Assembly: GCF_041435355.1 (NCBI RefSeq)
Contig: NZ_CP108442.1
Span: 2,232,001 to 2,296,000 of the forward strand
Direction of reading: 5' to 3'
Origin: Streptomyces sp. NBC_01276
GTDB taxonomy: Bacteria > Actinomycetota > Actinomycetes > Streptomycetales > Streptomycetaceae
DNA length: 64,000 nucleotides
Shown: piece by piece, positions 27,525-37,102 of the stretch
Position numbering within the stretch: the stretch's first letter is position 1
Layout: each line of letters begins with the position of its first letter
The notes under the pieces: model-generated
What the model saw: only the letters and a program-made list of their open reading frames with translations
Databases searched by the model: none
What the model was told of the DNA's origin: nothing
Made by a program: the position numbers and the translations under genes

Positions 27525-28742
27525 TCAGTCGCCGATCAGGGCGTCCACGAAGGCTTCCGGCTCGAAGGGGGCCAGGTCGTCCGGGCCCTCGCCGAGGCCG
27601 ACGAGCTTGACCGGGACGCCGAGCTCGCGCTGGACGGCGACGACGATGCCGCCCTTGGCGGTGCCGTCCAGCTTGGTCAGGACGATGCCGGTGATGTCCA
27701 CGACCTCGGCGAAGACGCGCGCCTGGGTCAGGCCGTTCTGGCCGGTGGTGGCGTCGAGGACCAGCAGGACCTCGTCCAGCGGGCCGTGCTTCTCGACGAC
27801 GCGCTTGACCTTGCCGAGCTCGTCCATGAGACCGGTCTTGGTGTGCAGGCGGCCGGCTGTGTCGATGAGGACCACGTCCGCGCCCTCGGCGATGCCCTCC
27901 TTGACCGCGTCGTAGGCGATGGAGGCGGGGTCGCCGCCCTCGGGGCCGCGCACGGTGCGCGCCCCGACCCGCTCGCCCCAGGTCTGCAGCTGGTCGGCGG
28001 CGGCGGCACGGAAGGTGTCGGCGGCGCCGAGCACCACGCTGCGGCCGTCGGCGACGAGCACACGGGCCAGCTTGCCGGTGGTGGTGGTCTTGCCGGTGCC
28101 GTTGACACCGACGACCATGACGACGGCGGGGGTGTCCACGCCGCTCTCGGTCTTCACGGCGCGGTCGAAGTCGGTGCCGACCAGGGTCAGCAGCTCCTCC
28201 TTCAGCAGCGTGCGCAGATCGGCGGGGGTACGGGTGCCGAGCACCTTGACCCGCTCCCGGAGCCGGTCCACCAGCTCCTGGGTCGGCACGACGCCGACGT
28301 CGGCGATGAGGAGGGTCTCCTCGATCTCCTCCCAGGTGTCCTCGTCGAGGTGCTCGCGCGAGAGCAGCGTGAGCAGCCCCTTGCCGAGCGAGTTCTGGGA
28401 ACGGGCGAGCCGTGCGCGCAGCCGGACCAGGCGGCCGGCGGTGGGCTCGGGCACCTCGATCTCGGGTGCGGCCGGGGCCTCGGGCTCCGCCGCCGGCTCC
28501 TCGACCGGAGCCTCGGCCTCCGCCGTCGGGAGCCCGACCTCCTCGATGGTGCGGCGCGGCTCTTCCGCCGTCTCTACGGCGTCCTCCCCCACCTGCGGTT
28601 CGGCAGGCGGGGCAGTGATGGTCGGCGTGCTCGGCGGCGCCGTGGGGGGCAGCTGCTTCTTCTTGCGGCTGCTGACCACGAGCCCGCTGATCACACCGAC
28701 CGCGACCAGGGCGATGACTACAGCAAGGATCAGGATTTCCAT
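27525..28742 (-). CDS. ftsY: Signal recognition particle receptor FtsY
   Basis: 405 residues. SRP receptor GTPase. Unlike E. coli FtsY it begins with a true membrane segment (EILILAVVIALVAVGVISGL), followed by a basic KKK and a long acidic Pro/Glu/Ala region (about residues 35-105). NG domain: GVNGTGKTTTTGKLA, DTAGRLHTK, TKLDGTAKGG. ATG at 28742 chosen because it starts the membrane segment. Confidence 0.95.
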   Translation of the reverse strand: MEILILAVVIALVAVGVISGLVVSSRKKKQLPPTAPPSTPTITAPPAEPQVGEDAVETAEEPRRTIEEVGLPTAEAEAPVEEPAAEPEAPAAPEIEVPEPTAGRLVRLRARLARSQNSLGKGLLTLLSREHLDEDTWEEIEETLLIADVGVVPTQELVDRLRERVKVLGTRTPADLRTLLKEELLTLVGTDFDRAVKTESGVDTPAVVMVVGVNGTGKTTTTGKLARVLVADGRSVVLGAADTFRAAAADQLQTWGERVGARTVRGPEGGDPASIAYDAVKEGIAEGADVVLIDTAGRLHTKTGLMDELGKVKRVVEKHGPLDEVLLVLDATTGQNGLTQARVFAEVVDITGIVLTKLDGTAKGGIVVAVQRELGVPVKLVGLGEGPDDLAPFEPEAFVDALIGD

Positions 28743-28887
28743 AACCACCCCAGTATCGGCCACGGGTCGCCCCGGGCCCCGGACCTTGGACGTTCCCACC
28801 GGAACCGAAAGCCGCCATTTGTGGTTTTAACGTCACATCCATGATGATGGACGGCTTGTCCCATGCCCCACCCCCAGGGAGTACCGC

Positions 28888-30342
28888 GTGCCTGCCGAAG
28901 AGACCGCCGTCGACGGCGCAGTCGAGAGCCGGGGCCTGGAACCCGTACCCGACGGCGAACGCGGCGGCCGGGTCCGCGAGCTCTTCCCCACCTGGGTGGC
29001 CGCCAACATCAGCGTGCTGCTGCTCACCATGGGCGCGGGCCTGGTGATCTTCAACAAGCTCAACATCTGGCAGGTGCTGGTCGTCGCGGTCGCCGCGCCG
29101 GTCGTCTCGTACGGCATGGTCGGCCTGATATCCATCGCCGGGAAGCGCGGCGGGGCCCCCGGCATGGCGCTCTCGCGGGCCGTCTTCGGCCAGCGCGGCA
29201 ACCTCTTCCCCGGCGCCCTGATCTGGGTGGCCCGGTGGGGCTGGGAGACCATCAACGCGGTCAGCGGCGCCTACGCCGTCCTGACCGTCCTCGACCTGCT
29301 CTTCGGCGTCAGGGCCAACACCCCGCTGATCGTGGTCACCCTGCTCTTCTTCGTGGGCTGCACCTTCGTGGTCTCGGGGCTCGGCATCAACGCGCTGCGC
29401 GTCTGCTCGAAGTGGTCGACGTACCTCTTCGGCGCGTTCAGCGTGCTGGTCCTGGGCTACCTGCTCTTCACCACCGACTGGGCCGCCGTCTTCGCCAAGC
29501 CGGCCGGCTCCACGACGATGATGATCGCGGGCATCGGCACCATCGCGGCAGGCGGCATCAGCTGGGTCCCCTCGGGCCCCGACTTCACCCGCTACCTGCC
29601 CCGCGACGCCTCCTCCAGGGGGCTGGTCGGCGCGACGATCGGCGGCGCGGGCGTGGTCGTGCTGCCGATGGTGCTGATGGGCGCGGTGATGGCCGTCGGC
29701 ACCCCGGACCTGGCGGGCGCCCAGGACCCGGTTTCCTTCATCGGCGAGCTGCTGCCGACCTGGATCGCGGTCCCGTACCTGCTCATCGCCCTCGTCGGCA
29801 TGCTGCTGATCAACTCGATGTCCATGTACTCCGCCGGCTTCACCGCGCAGACCCTGGGCATCAGGGTGCCGCGCGCCGCCGCGGTCAGCGTCAACGCCGT
29901 CATCAGCCTGGTCTTCGGCTTCCTGCTGATGGTGGTCGCGACCGGCTTCTTCGGCTCGTTCATCTCCTTCCTGACCCTGCTGGCCGTGGCCTTCAGCGCC
30001 TGGATCGGCGTCTTCGGCGTGGACATGCTGCGCCGCACCTCCTACGACGGCCCGGCCCTGCTGGACACCACGCCGAGCAGCGCCTACTGGTACAGGGGCG
30101 GCTTCGCCTGGCAGGCCATGACGGCCTGGGGCGCGGCCCTGGTGGCCGGGCTGCTGTTCACCAGGGTGGACTGGTTCAGCGGGCCGCTCGCCTCCACCTG
30201 GATCGGGGAGAACGGCCTCGGCTGGGTGACCGGCATCCTGACCTCCGGCCTGCTCTACGCGGTACTGCCCCGCACCCCGGCCCCGGCAGCCGCGCCGGCC
30301 GCCGCCGAGGAGTCCGCACCCGCCGGATCCCTGTCCAACTGA
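28888..30342 (+). CDS. NCS1-family nucleobase/cytosine permease
   Basis: 484 residues with about 12 hydrophobic segments. NCS1 hallmarks: FPTWVAANISVLLLTMGAG in the first segment, GGAPGMALSRAVFGQRGN after the second, and GGISWVPSGPDFTRYLP later. Substrate is likely a purine or pyrimidine base such as cytosine; the exact one cannot be read. GTG at 28888 with AGGGAG upstream. Followed after 62 bp by a flavin monooxygenase gene in the same orientation, with a hairpin between. Confidence 0.85.
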   Translation: MPAEETAVDGAVESRGLEPVPDGERGGRVRELFPTWVAANISVLLLTMGAGLVIFNKLNIWQVLVVAVAAPVVSYGMVGLISIAGKRGGAPGMALSRAVFGQRGNLFPGALIWVARWGWETINAVSGAYAVLTVLDLLFGVRANTPLIVVTLLFFVGCTFVVSGLGINALRVCSKWSTYLFGAFSVLVLGYLLFTTDWAAVFAKPAGSTTMMIAGIGTIAAGGISWVPSGPDFTRYLPRDASSRGLVGATIGGAGVVVLPMVLMGAVMAVGTPDLAGAQDPVSFIGELLPTWIAVPYLLIALVGMLLINSMSMYSAGFTAQTLGIRVPRAAAVSVNAVISLVFGFLLMVVATGFFGSFISFLTLLAVAFSAWIGVFGVDMLRRTSYDGPALLDTTPSSAYWYRGGFAWQAMTAWGAALVAGLLFTRVDWFSGPLASTWIGENGLGWVTGILTSGLLYAVLPRTPAPAAAPAAAEESAPAGSLSN

Positions 30343-30358
30343 CGCCACGTCAGCTACC

Positions 30359-30399
30359 GTCCCCCTTCGCCCGCCCACCCACCTCCGGCGAAGGGGGAC
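30359..30399 (+). promoter_or_regulatory. Hairpin covering the ribosome-binding site of the monooxygenase gene
   Basis: Perfect 13-bp inverted repeat, arms 30359-30371 (GTCCCCCTTCGCC) and 30387-30399, loop 15 nt. The right arm contains the GAAGGGGG ribosome-binding site of the gene starting at 30405. It begins 17 nt after the permease stop, so it may end the permease transcript or restrain translation of the next gene. Confidence 0.6.
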
Positions 30400-30404
30400 T
30401 CTCC

Positions 30405-31391
30405 ATGCCCATCACCGTGGTCCGGTTCAATCTCGTCGACCCGCACGGCACCCCCGAGACCCTCTCGGCCCGCTACCGGGCCGCCCTGGAGATGGCGAAG
30501 TACGCGGACGGCCTCGGCATCGACACCGTCCAGACCGAGGAGCACCACGGCACCGCCAACAACTGGCTGCCCTCCCCCTTCGCCTTCGCGGGCGCCGTGT
30601 TCGGCGCCACCCGCCGGATCGCGGTCACCGTGTCGGCGATCATCGGCCCGCTCCACGACCCGCTCAAGGTCGCCGAGGACATCGCCGTACTGGACCTGCT
30701 CAGCGGCGGCCGGCTGGTGACGGTGGCCGGCATCGGGTACCGGCCCGAGGAGTACGAGCAGCACGGCGTGGAGTGGGGCCGGCGCGGCCGGCTCCAGGAC
30801 GAGCTGCTGGAGACCCTGCTGAAGGCCTGGACCGGCGAGCCGTTCACCTTCCGCGGCCGGACCGTACGGGTGGCCCCGCGCCCCTTCACCCGGCCGCACC
30901 CGCTGCTGCTGGTCGGGGGCAGCTCCGAGGCCGCGGCCCGGCGCGCGGCCCGGCTCGGGCTGCCGTTCTTCCCCAGCGCGCACCTGCCGGAGCTGGAGGA
31001 GTACTACCGCGCCCGGCTGGCGGAGTACGGCACGGAGGGGTTCTGCATGATGCCCGCGGCCGAGACCCCGCTGCTGCACGTCGCCGAGGACCCGGACCGG
31101 GTCTGGGCGGAGTACGGGCACCACTTCCTGCACGAGGCGGCCACGTACGCCTCCTGGCAGTCCAAGGACATCCGCAGCGCGGTCAGGTCGGGCGCGCGGT
31201 CGGTCGAGGAGCTGCGCGCGGAGGGCGTGTACCGGGTCCTGACCCCGGACGAGGCGGTGGCGTACGGAAGGGGCGCGGGCGAGGCCGGGAACCTGGTGCT
31301 GCACCCGCTGTGCGGGGGGATGCCGCTGGACGAGGGCAGGCGCAGCCTGCGGCTGCTGTGTGAACGGGTACTGCCCCGGCTCAAGGACTGA
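30405..31391 (+). CDS. LLM-class flavin-dependent oxidoreductase (luciferase-like)
   Basis: 328 residues. Bacterial-luciferase-like TIM barrel. Signatures: YADGLGIDTVQTEEHHG, VAEDIAVLDLLSGGRL and GIGYRPEEYEQHGV; the GRTVRVAPRPFTRPHPLLLVGG block binds the flavin phosphate. FMN or F420 dependence cannot be decided. ATG at 30405. The F420 side-chain gene cofC elsewhere in the window shows the organism can make F420. Its last codons form one arm of a terminator. Confidence 0.85.
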   Translation: MPITVVRFNLVDPHGTPETLSARYRAALEMAKYADGLGIDTVQTEEHHGTANNWLPSPFAFAGAVFGATRRIAVTVSAIIGPLHDPLKVAEDIAVLDLLSGGRLVTVAGIGYRPEEYEQHGVEWGRRGRLQDELLETLLKAWTGEPFTFRGRTVRVAPRPFTRPHPLLLVGGSSEAAARRAARLGLPFFPSAHLPELEEYYRARLAEYGTEGFCMMPAAETPLLHVAEDPDRVWAEYGHHFLHEAATYASWQSKDIRSAVRSGARSVEELRAEGVYRVLTPDEAVAYGRGAGEAGNLVLHPLCGGMPLDEGRRSLRLLCERVLPRLKD

Positions 31392-31401
31392 GCCGGGGCA
31401 G
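31371..31401. terminator. Terminator overlapping the monooxygenase stop codon
   Basis: Perfect 13-bp stem CTGCCCCGGCTCA, arms 31371-31383 and 31389-31401, loop AGGAC. The TGA stop (31389-31391) starts the right arm. It also lies past the end of the convergent glcP gene. Confidence 0.75.
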
Positions 31402-31436
31402 CGCCCGCGGAGGAGAGGGGTGGTGGCGGGGGATGG

Positions 31437-32867
31437 TTACCCCATCTCCTCCAACGCCTTGCCCTTGGTCTCCGGCACCCACTTGAGGATGAACGGGATC
31501 GAGAGCAGGGCGAAGAACGTGTAGATCAGGTAGGCGCCGGACAGGTTCCAGTCCGAGAGGCTCGGGAACGACACCGTGATGACCCAGTTGGCGATCCACT
31601 GTGCGGACGCGGCCACGCCGAGGGCCGCGGCGCGGATGCGGCCCGGGAACATCTCGCCGAGCAGCACCCAGACCACCACGCCCCAGGACAGGGCGAAGAA
31701 GAGGACGAAGCAGTTGGCCGCGATGAGGGCGACCAGCCCCTGGGTGTGCGGCAGGGCGATCTCGCCGCCGCTGGTGTCCTTGTAGGAGAAGGCCCAGGCT
31801 GCGCACCCGAGGGAGATCGCCATGCCGGCGGAGCCGATGAGGGCCAGCGGCTTGCGGCCGATGCGGTCGACCAGCAGCATCGCGATCACCGTACCGATGA
31901 TGTTCACGACGGAGGTCTCGAAGGAGTACAGGAACGAGGAGCTCGGGTCGATGCCGACCGACTGCCACAGCGACGAGCTGTAGTAGAAGATCACGTTGAT
32001 GCCGACGAGCTGCTGGAAGACCGACAGGCCGATACCGATCCAGACGATCGGCAGGAAGCCGAAGCGGCCGCCGAGCAGGTCCGTGAACCTCGGCTTGTGC
32101 TCCGAGTGGATGGCGCTGTCGATCTCGCGGACCCGGGCGTCGGCGTCGATGTTGTCGCCCTCCACCTCGCGCAGCACCGTCTTGGCCTTCTCCATGCGGC
32201 CGACCGAGACGAGGAAGCGCGGGGACTCGGGGATCGCGAAGGACAGCAGGCCGTAAAGGACGGCCGGGACCACCATGACGCCGAGCATCCACTGCCAGGC
32301 TTCCAGGCCGCCGAGCTCACCGCGCTGGTCGCCGTCGGCGAGGTTGAGGATGCCCCAGTTGACCAGCTGCGAGACGGCGATGCCGATGACGATCGCGGCC
32401 TGCTGGAAGGAGGCGAGCCGGCCGCGGTAGGCGGGCGGCGAGACCTCGGCGATGTAGGCGGGGCCGATGACCGAGGCCATGCCGATGCCGAAGCCGCCGA
32501 TGATGCGCCACATGGCGAGGTCCCAGAGGGCGAACGGCAGCGCGGAACCGATGGCGCTCGCGGTGAAGAGGACCGAGGCGATCTGCATGCAGCGGATCCG
32601 GCCGATCCGGTCGGCGATGCGGCCGGCCGTGGCCGCGCCGAAGGCGCAGCCGATCAGCGCCGCCGCGATCACCTGGGCGAGGACGGCGGACCCGACGTCG
32701 AAGCGGTCCCGGATCGCCTCGACCGCGCCGTTGATGACGGAGCTGTCGTATCCGAAGAGGAATCCGCCCATGGCCGCGGCCGCGGTGATGAAGATGACGT
32801 GCCCGAGGTGCTCGGGGTGCGGGCTCTGCCCACCGGGCGCGGGCGTCTTCGCTGTGCTGCTGGTCAA
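31437..32867 (-). CDS. glcP: Glucose permease GlcP (MFS sugar porter)
   Basis: 476 residues, 12 membrane segments. Sugar-porter signatures: GGFLFGYDSSVINGA, DRIGRIRCMQ, the RGRLASFQQ loop, PESPRFLV, QQLVGINVIFYYSS, DRIGRKPLALIG and PETKGKALEEMG. It closely resembles the known major glucose permease GlcP of S. coelicolor, which imports glucose by proton symport. Start set at TTG 32867 (GGAG 6 nt upstream), which gives the family length; an in-frame ATG at 32930 would add 21 residues that look non-coding. Confidence 0.93.
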   Translation of the reverse strand: MTSSTAKTPAPGGQSPHPEHLGHVIFITAAAAMGGFLFGYDSSVINGAVEAIRDRFDVGSAVLAQVIAAALIGCAFGAATAGRIADRIGRIRCMQIASVLFTASAIGSALPFALWDLAMWRIIGGFGIGMASVIGPAYIAEVSPPAYRGRLASFQQAAIVIGIAVSQLVNWGILNLADGDQRGELGGLEAWQWMLGVMVVPAVLYGLLSFAIPESPRFLVSVGRMEKAKTVLREVEGDNIDADARVREIDSAIHSEHKPRFTDLLGGRFGFLPIVWIGIGLSVFQQLVGINVIFYYSSSLWQSVGIDPSSSFLYSFETSVVNIIGTVIAMLLVDRIGRKPLALIGSAGMAISLGCAAWAFSYKDTSGGEIALPHTQGLVALIAANCFVLFFALSWGVVVWVLLGEMFPGRIRAAALGVAASAQWIANWVITVSFPSLSDWNLSGAYLIYTFFALLSIPFILKWVPETKGKALEEMG

Positions 32868-33053
32868 GGTGTGCTCCGTGGGGGTTTCGTCCGTTCTCCT
32901 AGTGGCGCACAGGTCAAGATCGGGCACCACCGGAAGACCGGGAGACAGCGGAGCGAGCCTATGCGTTCATTTCCTGAAGTCAATAGCTGATGTGAAGGTC
33001 GGGTTAAGCGGCCTGTCGGAACATTGACTTCACTTCTTGAAAACTGAAGGGGT

Positions 33054-36000
33054 TCAGCGCAGCCGCTGGCTGATCACCTTCGAGACGCCGTCGCCCTGCA
33101 TCGAGACGCCGTAGAGCGCGTCCGCGACCTCCATCGTCCGCTTCTGGTGCGTGATGACGATCAGCTGCGAGCTCTCCTGGAGCTCCACCATGATCCGGAT
33201 CAGCCGCTGGAGGTTCGTGTCGTCCAGGGCCGCCTCGACCTCGTCCATCACGTAGAACGGGCTGGGCCGGGCCTTGAAGATGGAGACCAGCAGTGCCACG
33301 GCCGTCAGCGAGCGCTCGCCGCCCGACAGCAGGGACAGCCGCTTGACCTTCTTGCCCGGCGGGCGGGCCTCGACGTCCACGCCGGTCGCCAGCATGTCGT
33401 CCGGGTCGGTGAGCACGAGCCGGCCCTCGCCGCCGGGGAACAGCCGCGAGAACACGCCCTCGAACTCGCGGGCGGTGTCGTGGTAGGCCTCGGTGAAGAC
33501 CTGCTCCACCCGCCGGTCCACCTCCTTCACCACTTGAAGGAGATCGGCCCGCGTCTTGCGCAGGTCGTCGAGCTGCTCGCTGAGGAACTGGTGCCGCTCC
33601 TCCAGCGCCGCGAACTCCTCCAGCGCGAGCGGGTTGACCTTGCCGAGCTGCTGGTAGGCGCGCTCCGCCGACTTCAGGCGCTTCTCCTGCTGCGCACGGA
33701 CGAACGGGCCGGGCCGGTTGCGGGGGTCCTGCGGATCCTCCGGAAGGACCTCGCCCTCGGCCGGCGGGGACGGCGGGACCGGCTGGTCCGGCCCGTACTC
33801 CGCGACCAGGGCCGCCGGCTCCACGCCCAGCTCCTCCAGCGCCCTGGTCTCCAGCTGCTCGATCCGCAGCCGCTTCTCGGCGCCCAGCACCTCTCCCCGG
33901 TGCACGGAGTCGGTGAGCTTGTCGAGCTCGGCCTTCAGGTCACGGCCCCGGCCCCGGGCCTCGCCGAGCTCCCGTTCGCACAGCCCCTTGGCCCCTTCGG
34001 CCGCCGTACGCTCCCGGTCCGCGCGGCCGATCGACACCGCCAGGTGCGCCAGGAGCTGCCGCGCGCCCTCGGCGACGGCCCGGCCCACCTCGGCCTCGTG
34101 GCGCAGCCGCTGCCGGCGCCGCTCCGCGCGGGTCCGGGCCTCGCGTTCCGCACGGGCCGCGCGGTCCAGCCCGTCCGCGCGCCCGGCCAGCGCCTTGACC
34201 CGCTCCTCGTGGGTACGCAGTTGCAGGCGGGCCTCCATCTCGGTCTGCCGCGCGTTCGCCCCGTCGGCCGCGAGCCGGTCCCGCGCCGAGGTGTCGGGTT
34301 CCCGCTCCACGGGCATCTCCTCCACCGCAGCGAGCCGCTCCGCGCACTCCGCCACGTCCACCCGGGCCCGTTCCAGCGCCTCCTCGGCCTTGGCCGCGGC
34401 CAGGGCGCTGCGTTCGGCTTCGCCGAGGGCCCCCTTCGCCTGCCCGGCCAGCCTCCCGAGCTGCTGCGCGACCCCGGCGCGGGCCTGCTCCCCGGCGCGG
34501 CGCCGCTCGGCGAGCTCCTCGGCGAGGGCGGCTGCCGCGTCGCGGCGGGCCCGGGCGTCCGCCTCGGCCCCGGTCAGCTCCCGGCACTCCCCGTCCAGCC
34601 GCTCCAGCTCCGCCGCCGCCTCGTCGACTGCGGCCTGCACCTCGATCAGGCTGGGTGCGCCCGCGGAGCCGCCGTGTGCGAGGTGCGCCCCGAGGACGTC
34701 CCCGTCGGCGGTCACCGCGACCAGGCCGGGGTACCCGGCCACCACCGCTTCGGCCTCCTCCAGGCTGCCGACCACGACGTGGTCCCGCAGCACCCAGGCC
34801 ACGGCCCGGCGCACCTCCGCGTCCCCGCCCACCAGTGCGGCGGCCTCCCGCCACGCGGGCCCGCCCGCGGTCAGGACCGGAGCGTGCGGTTCCGTCGCCC
34901 CGGCCTCGGTCCCGTGGCCGGGGGCCGGGGCGGGGGCCGGGTGGGGGACCTCGTCCGGACCCCGGTCCTGTACGGGCAGGGCGGTACCGCCGCCCGGCGC
35001 GGGAGCCCGGCCGGGGAGCGCAGCGTCCGGAGCCCGGTCTGGGGCCGCTGCGTCCTGGGCCTGGCCCGGGACCGCCCCGCCCGGAGCCTGACCCGGAGCG
35101 GCTGCGTCCGGGGCCTGGCCCGGGAGGGGAATCGCTCCGCCGCGGGCCTGGCCCGGACCCGGGATGACGGCCGGGGCCACCAGGAACGTGGCGCGGCCCG
35201 CGTCACCGGCCCGCAGGTGGCGGATGGCCAGGGCCGCCGCCGCCGGGGAGGCCACGGCCACCGCGTCGGCCGCGGCCCCGAGCGCCGCCGCCACCGCCAC
35301 CTCGTACCCGGGGGCGACCGTCACCCGCTCGGCGGCCGGCCCCAGCAGTCCGGCCAGCCGTTCGCGAGCAGCGAGCAGCGCCCCCGTCCCGTCCTTGCGC
35401 CGCAGCCCCAGCGCGAGCGCCTCCCGCCGCGCCGACACGGCGGCCCGGGACCGTTCCGCCGAGGTCAGCGCCTCCCGGGCGGCGGCCAGCGCGGCCTCCG
35501 CCCCGGTCGACGCGGCCCGCGCCGCGTCGTACTCGGCCTCCACCTCCGGGTCTTCGAGCCCGCCGACCTCCTCGGCCAGCGCCTCGTACTCCTGACGGGC
35601 GGCCTCCGCACGGACCCGCGCCTCGTCCCGGGCGGCCACGAGCCGGTCGATCTCGGCCTCGGCGGCTCCGGCCCGGGAGCGGGCCGCGCCCAGGCGCCCG
35701 TTCAGCCGGGCCAGTTCCTCACGCCGGTCGGCGACGGCCCGAGCCGCGTCCCGCAGCCGCCGTTCCTCCTCGGCGAGGGCACGCTCCAGCCCGGCCCGGT
35801 GCTCGGCGGTGTCCTCCAGCGCGCGCTCGGCGGCCTCCAGCGCGGCGGTCAGCTCCGCCTCCTGCTCCCGGATCCGGGTGGCCTCCCGTTCCAGTTCCTC
35901 GGGGTCGCGGCCGCGCCGCTCGTCCTCCACCGGCGCCGACGCGCTCTTGATCCGCGCCAGCGCCAGGGACTCGGTCCCCCGCACCCGCTCGGCCAGCTGC

Positions 36001-36881
36001 GAGAGCTCGTGCCAGGTCTGCTGCGCCCGCCGGAGCCGGGGCGCGAGGCGGCGTACCGATTCCTCCAGCGCCGCCTCCTGCCTCAGCGCCCCGGCCAGGT
36101 CCCGTTCGGCGGACTCCTTGCGCTCCTTGAGCGCGGCCTCGTCGGCGATCTCCGCGTCGAGGGCGCCGCGCAGGGCCACCAGGTCGTCGGCGAGCAGCCG
36201 CAGCCGCGCGTCGCGCAGGTCGGCCTGGATCACGGCGGCCCGCCGGGCCACCGCGGCCTGCCGGCCCAGGGGCTTGAGCTGGCGCCGCAGTTCGTCCGTC
36301 AGGTCCTGCACCCGCGCGAGGTTGGCCTGCATCGCGTCGAGTTTGCGCAGGGCCTTCTCCTTGCGCTTGCGATGCTTGAGTACCCCCGCGGCCTCCTCGA
36401 TGAAGGCGCGCCGGCCCATCGGGTCGGCGTGCAGGACGGAGTCGAGCCGGCCCTGCCCGACGATGACGTGCATCTCGCGGCCGATGCCGGAGTCGGAGAG
36501 CAGCTCCTGGATGTCGAGGAGCCGACAGGTGTCCCCGTTGATCTGGTACTCGCTGCTGCCGCCGCGGAACATGATCCGCGTGATGGTGACCTCGGCGTAC
36601 TCGATCGGCAGCGCGCCGTCGGAGTTGTCGATGGTGAGGGAGACCTCGGCCCGCCCCAGCGGGGGGCGGCCCGTGGTCCCGGCGAAGATGACGTCCTCCA
36701 TCTTCCCGCCGCGCAGGGATTTGGCCCCCTGCTCCCCCATGACCCAGGACAGCGCGTCCACCACGTTGGACTTGCCCGATCCGTTCGGTCCCACCACGCA
36801 GGTGATGCCCGGCTCGAAGCGCAGGGTGGTCGCGGAGGCAAAGGATTTGAAGCCACGCAGGGTCAGGGACTTGAGGTGCAC
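33054..36881 (-). CDS. smc: Chromosome segregation protein SMC with a long hinge insertion
   Basis: 1275 residues. SMC dimers with ScpAB compact and segregate the chromosome. N-terminal Walker A GPNGSGKSNVVDALSWVMG, two long coiled coils, a central hinge, then the C-terminal signature LSGGERSLTAVALL and Walker B FYVMDEVEAALDD. Typical length is about 1190 residues. The excess sits in the hinge: residues ~574-668 are a Pro/Gly/Ala/Gln-rich repeat (units like PGQAPDAAA) placed after GDAGRATFLVAPAVI and before GGPAWREAAALVGG. The hinge glycines and both sides of the domain are otherwise intact. Confidence 0.95.
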   Translation of the reverse strand: MHLKSLTLRGFKSFASATTLRFEPGITCVVGPNGSGKSNVVDALSWVMGEQGAKSLRGGKMEDVIFAGTTGRPPLGRAEVSLTIDNSDGALPIEYAEVTITRIMFRGGSSEYQINGDTCRLLDIQELLSDSGIGREMHVIVGQGRLDSVLHADPMGRRAFIEEAAGVLKHRKRKEKALRKLDAMQANLARVQDLTDELRRQLKPLGRQAAVARRAAVIQADLRDARLRLLADDLVALRGALDAEIADEAALKERKESAERDLAGALRQEAALEESVRRLAPRLRRAQQTWHELSQLAERVRGTESLALARIKSASAPVEDERRGRDPEELEREATRIREQEAELTAALEAAERALEDTAEHRAGLERALAEEERRLRDAARAVADRREELARLNGRLGAARSRAGAAEAEIDRLVAARDEARVRAEAARQEYEALAEEVGGLEDPEVEAEYDAARAASTGAEAALAAAREALTSAERSRAAVSARREALALGLRRKDGTGALLAARERLAGLLGPAAERVTVAPGYEVAVAAALGAAADAVAVASPAAAALAIRHLRAGDAGRATFLVAPAVIPGPGQARGGAIPLPGQAPDAAAPGQAPGGAVPGQAQDAAAPDRAPDAALPGRAPAPGGGTALPVQDRGPDEVPHPAPAPAPGHGTEAGATEPHAPVLTAGGPAWREAAALVGGDAEVRRAVAWVLRDHVVVGSLEEAEAVVAGYPGLVAVTADGDVLGAHLAHGGSAGAPSLIEVQAAVDEAAAELERLDGECRELTGAEADARARRDAAAALAEELAERRRAGEQARAGVAQQLGRLAGQAKGALGEAERSALAAAKAEEALERARVDVAECAERLAAVEEMPVEREPDTSARDRLAADGANARQTEMEARLQLRTHEERVKALAGRADGLDRAARAEREARTRAERRRQRLRHEAEVGRAVAEGARQLLAHLAVSIGRADRERTAAEGAKGLCERELGEARGRGRDLKAELDKLTDSVHRGEVLGAEKRLRIEQLETRALEELGVEPAALVAEYGPDQPVPPSPPAEGEVLPEDPQDPRNRPGPFVRAQQEKRLKSAERAYQQLGKVNPLALEEFAALEERHQFLSEQLDDLRKTRADLLQVVKEVDRRVEQVFTEAYHDTAREFEGVFSRLFPGGEGRLVLTDPDDMLATGVDVEARPPGKKVKRLSLLSGGERSLTAVALLVSIFKARPSPFYVMDEVEAALDDTNLQRLIRIMVELQESSQLIVITHQKRTMEVADALYGVSMQGDGVSKVISQRLR
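34875..35167 (-). repeat. Degenerate 27-bp coding repeats in the SMC hinge
   Basis: At least five imperfect 9-residue units (PGQAPDAAA, PGQAPGGAV, PGQAQDAAA, PDRAPDAAL, PGRAPAPGG) lie in tandem at about 35000-35140, flanked by Pro/Ala/Gly-rich low-complexity sequence. The reading frame stays open throughout. Confidence 0.75.
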
Positions 36882-37038
36882 GCCGCCGGACTCTACCTTT
36901 CACGTTCGGTTTCGCCCATGAAGGTGCAGGGCACATCAGACGTTAAAGGAGTGGGCCCCCCACCTGGCCCAATGCGGGCTCGCGGCGGGAAGGCGGCGGG
37001 GAAGGACGCGGAGCGGGACGGCCGCCGGTGAAAGAAAG

Positions 37039-37060
37039 AAGGGACGCCGGAGCGTCCCTT
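37039..37060 (-). terminator. Terminator of the small coiled-coil gene
   Basis: Perfect 9-bp stem AAGGGACGC, arms 37039-37047 and 37052-37060. On the minus strand it is followed by CTTTCTTTC, a clear U-rich tail. It separates this gene from smc. Confidence 0.8.
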
Positions 37061-37102
37061 GCAGATCATGCGGGGCTGGAGTGGAACGACGAGTAGCGCG
37101 GA

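Noticed and set aside
33147..37031. Long plus-strand open frame opposite smc
   Set aside because: Same codon-bias mirror effect; translation has no recognisable domain and covers the complete smc gene.
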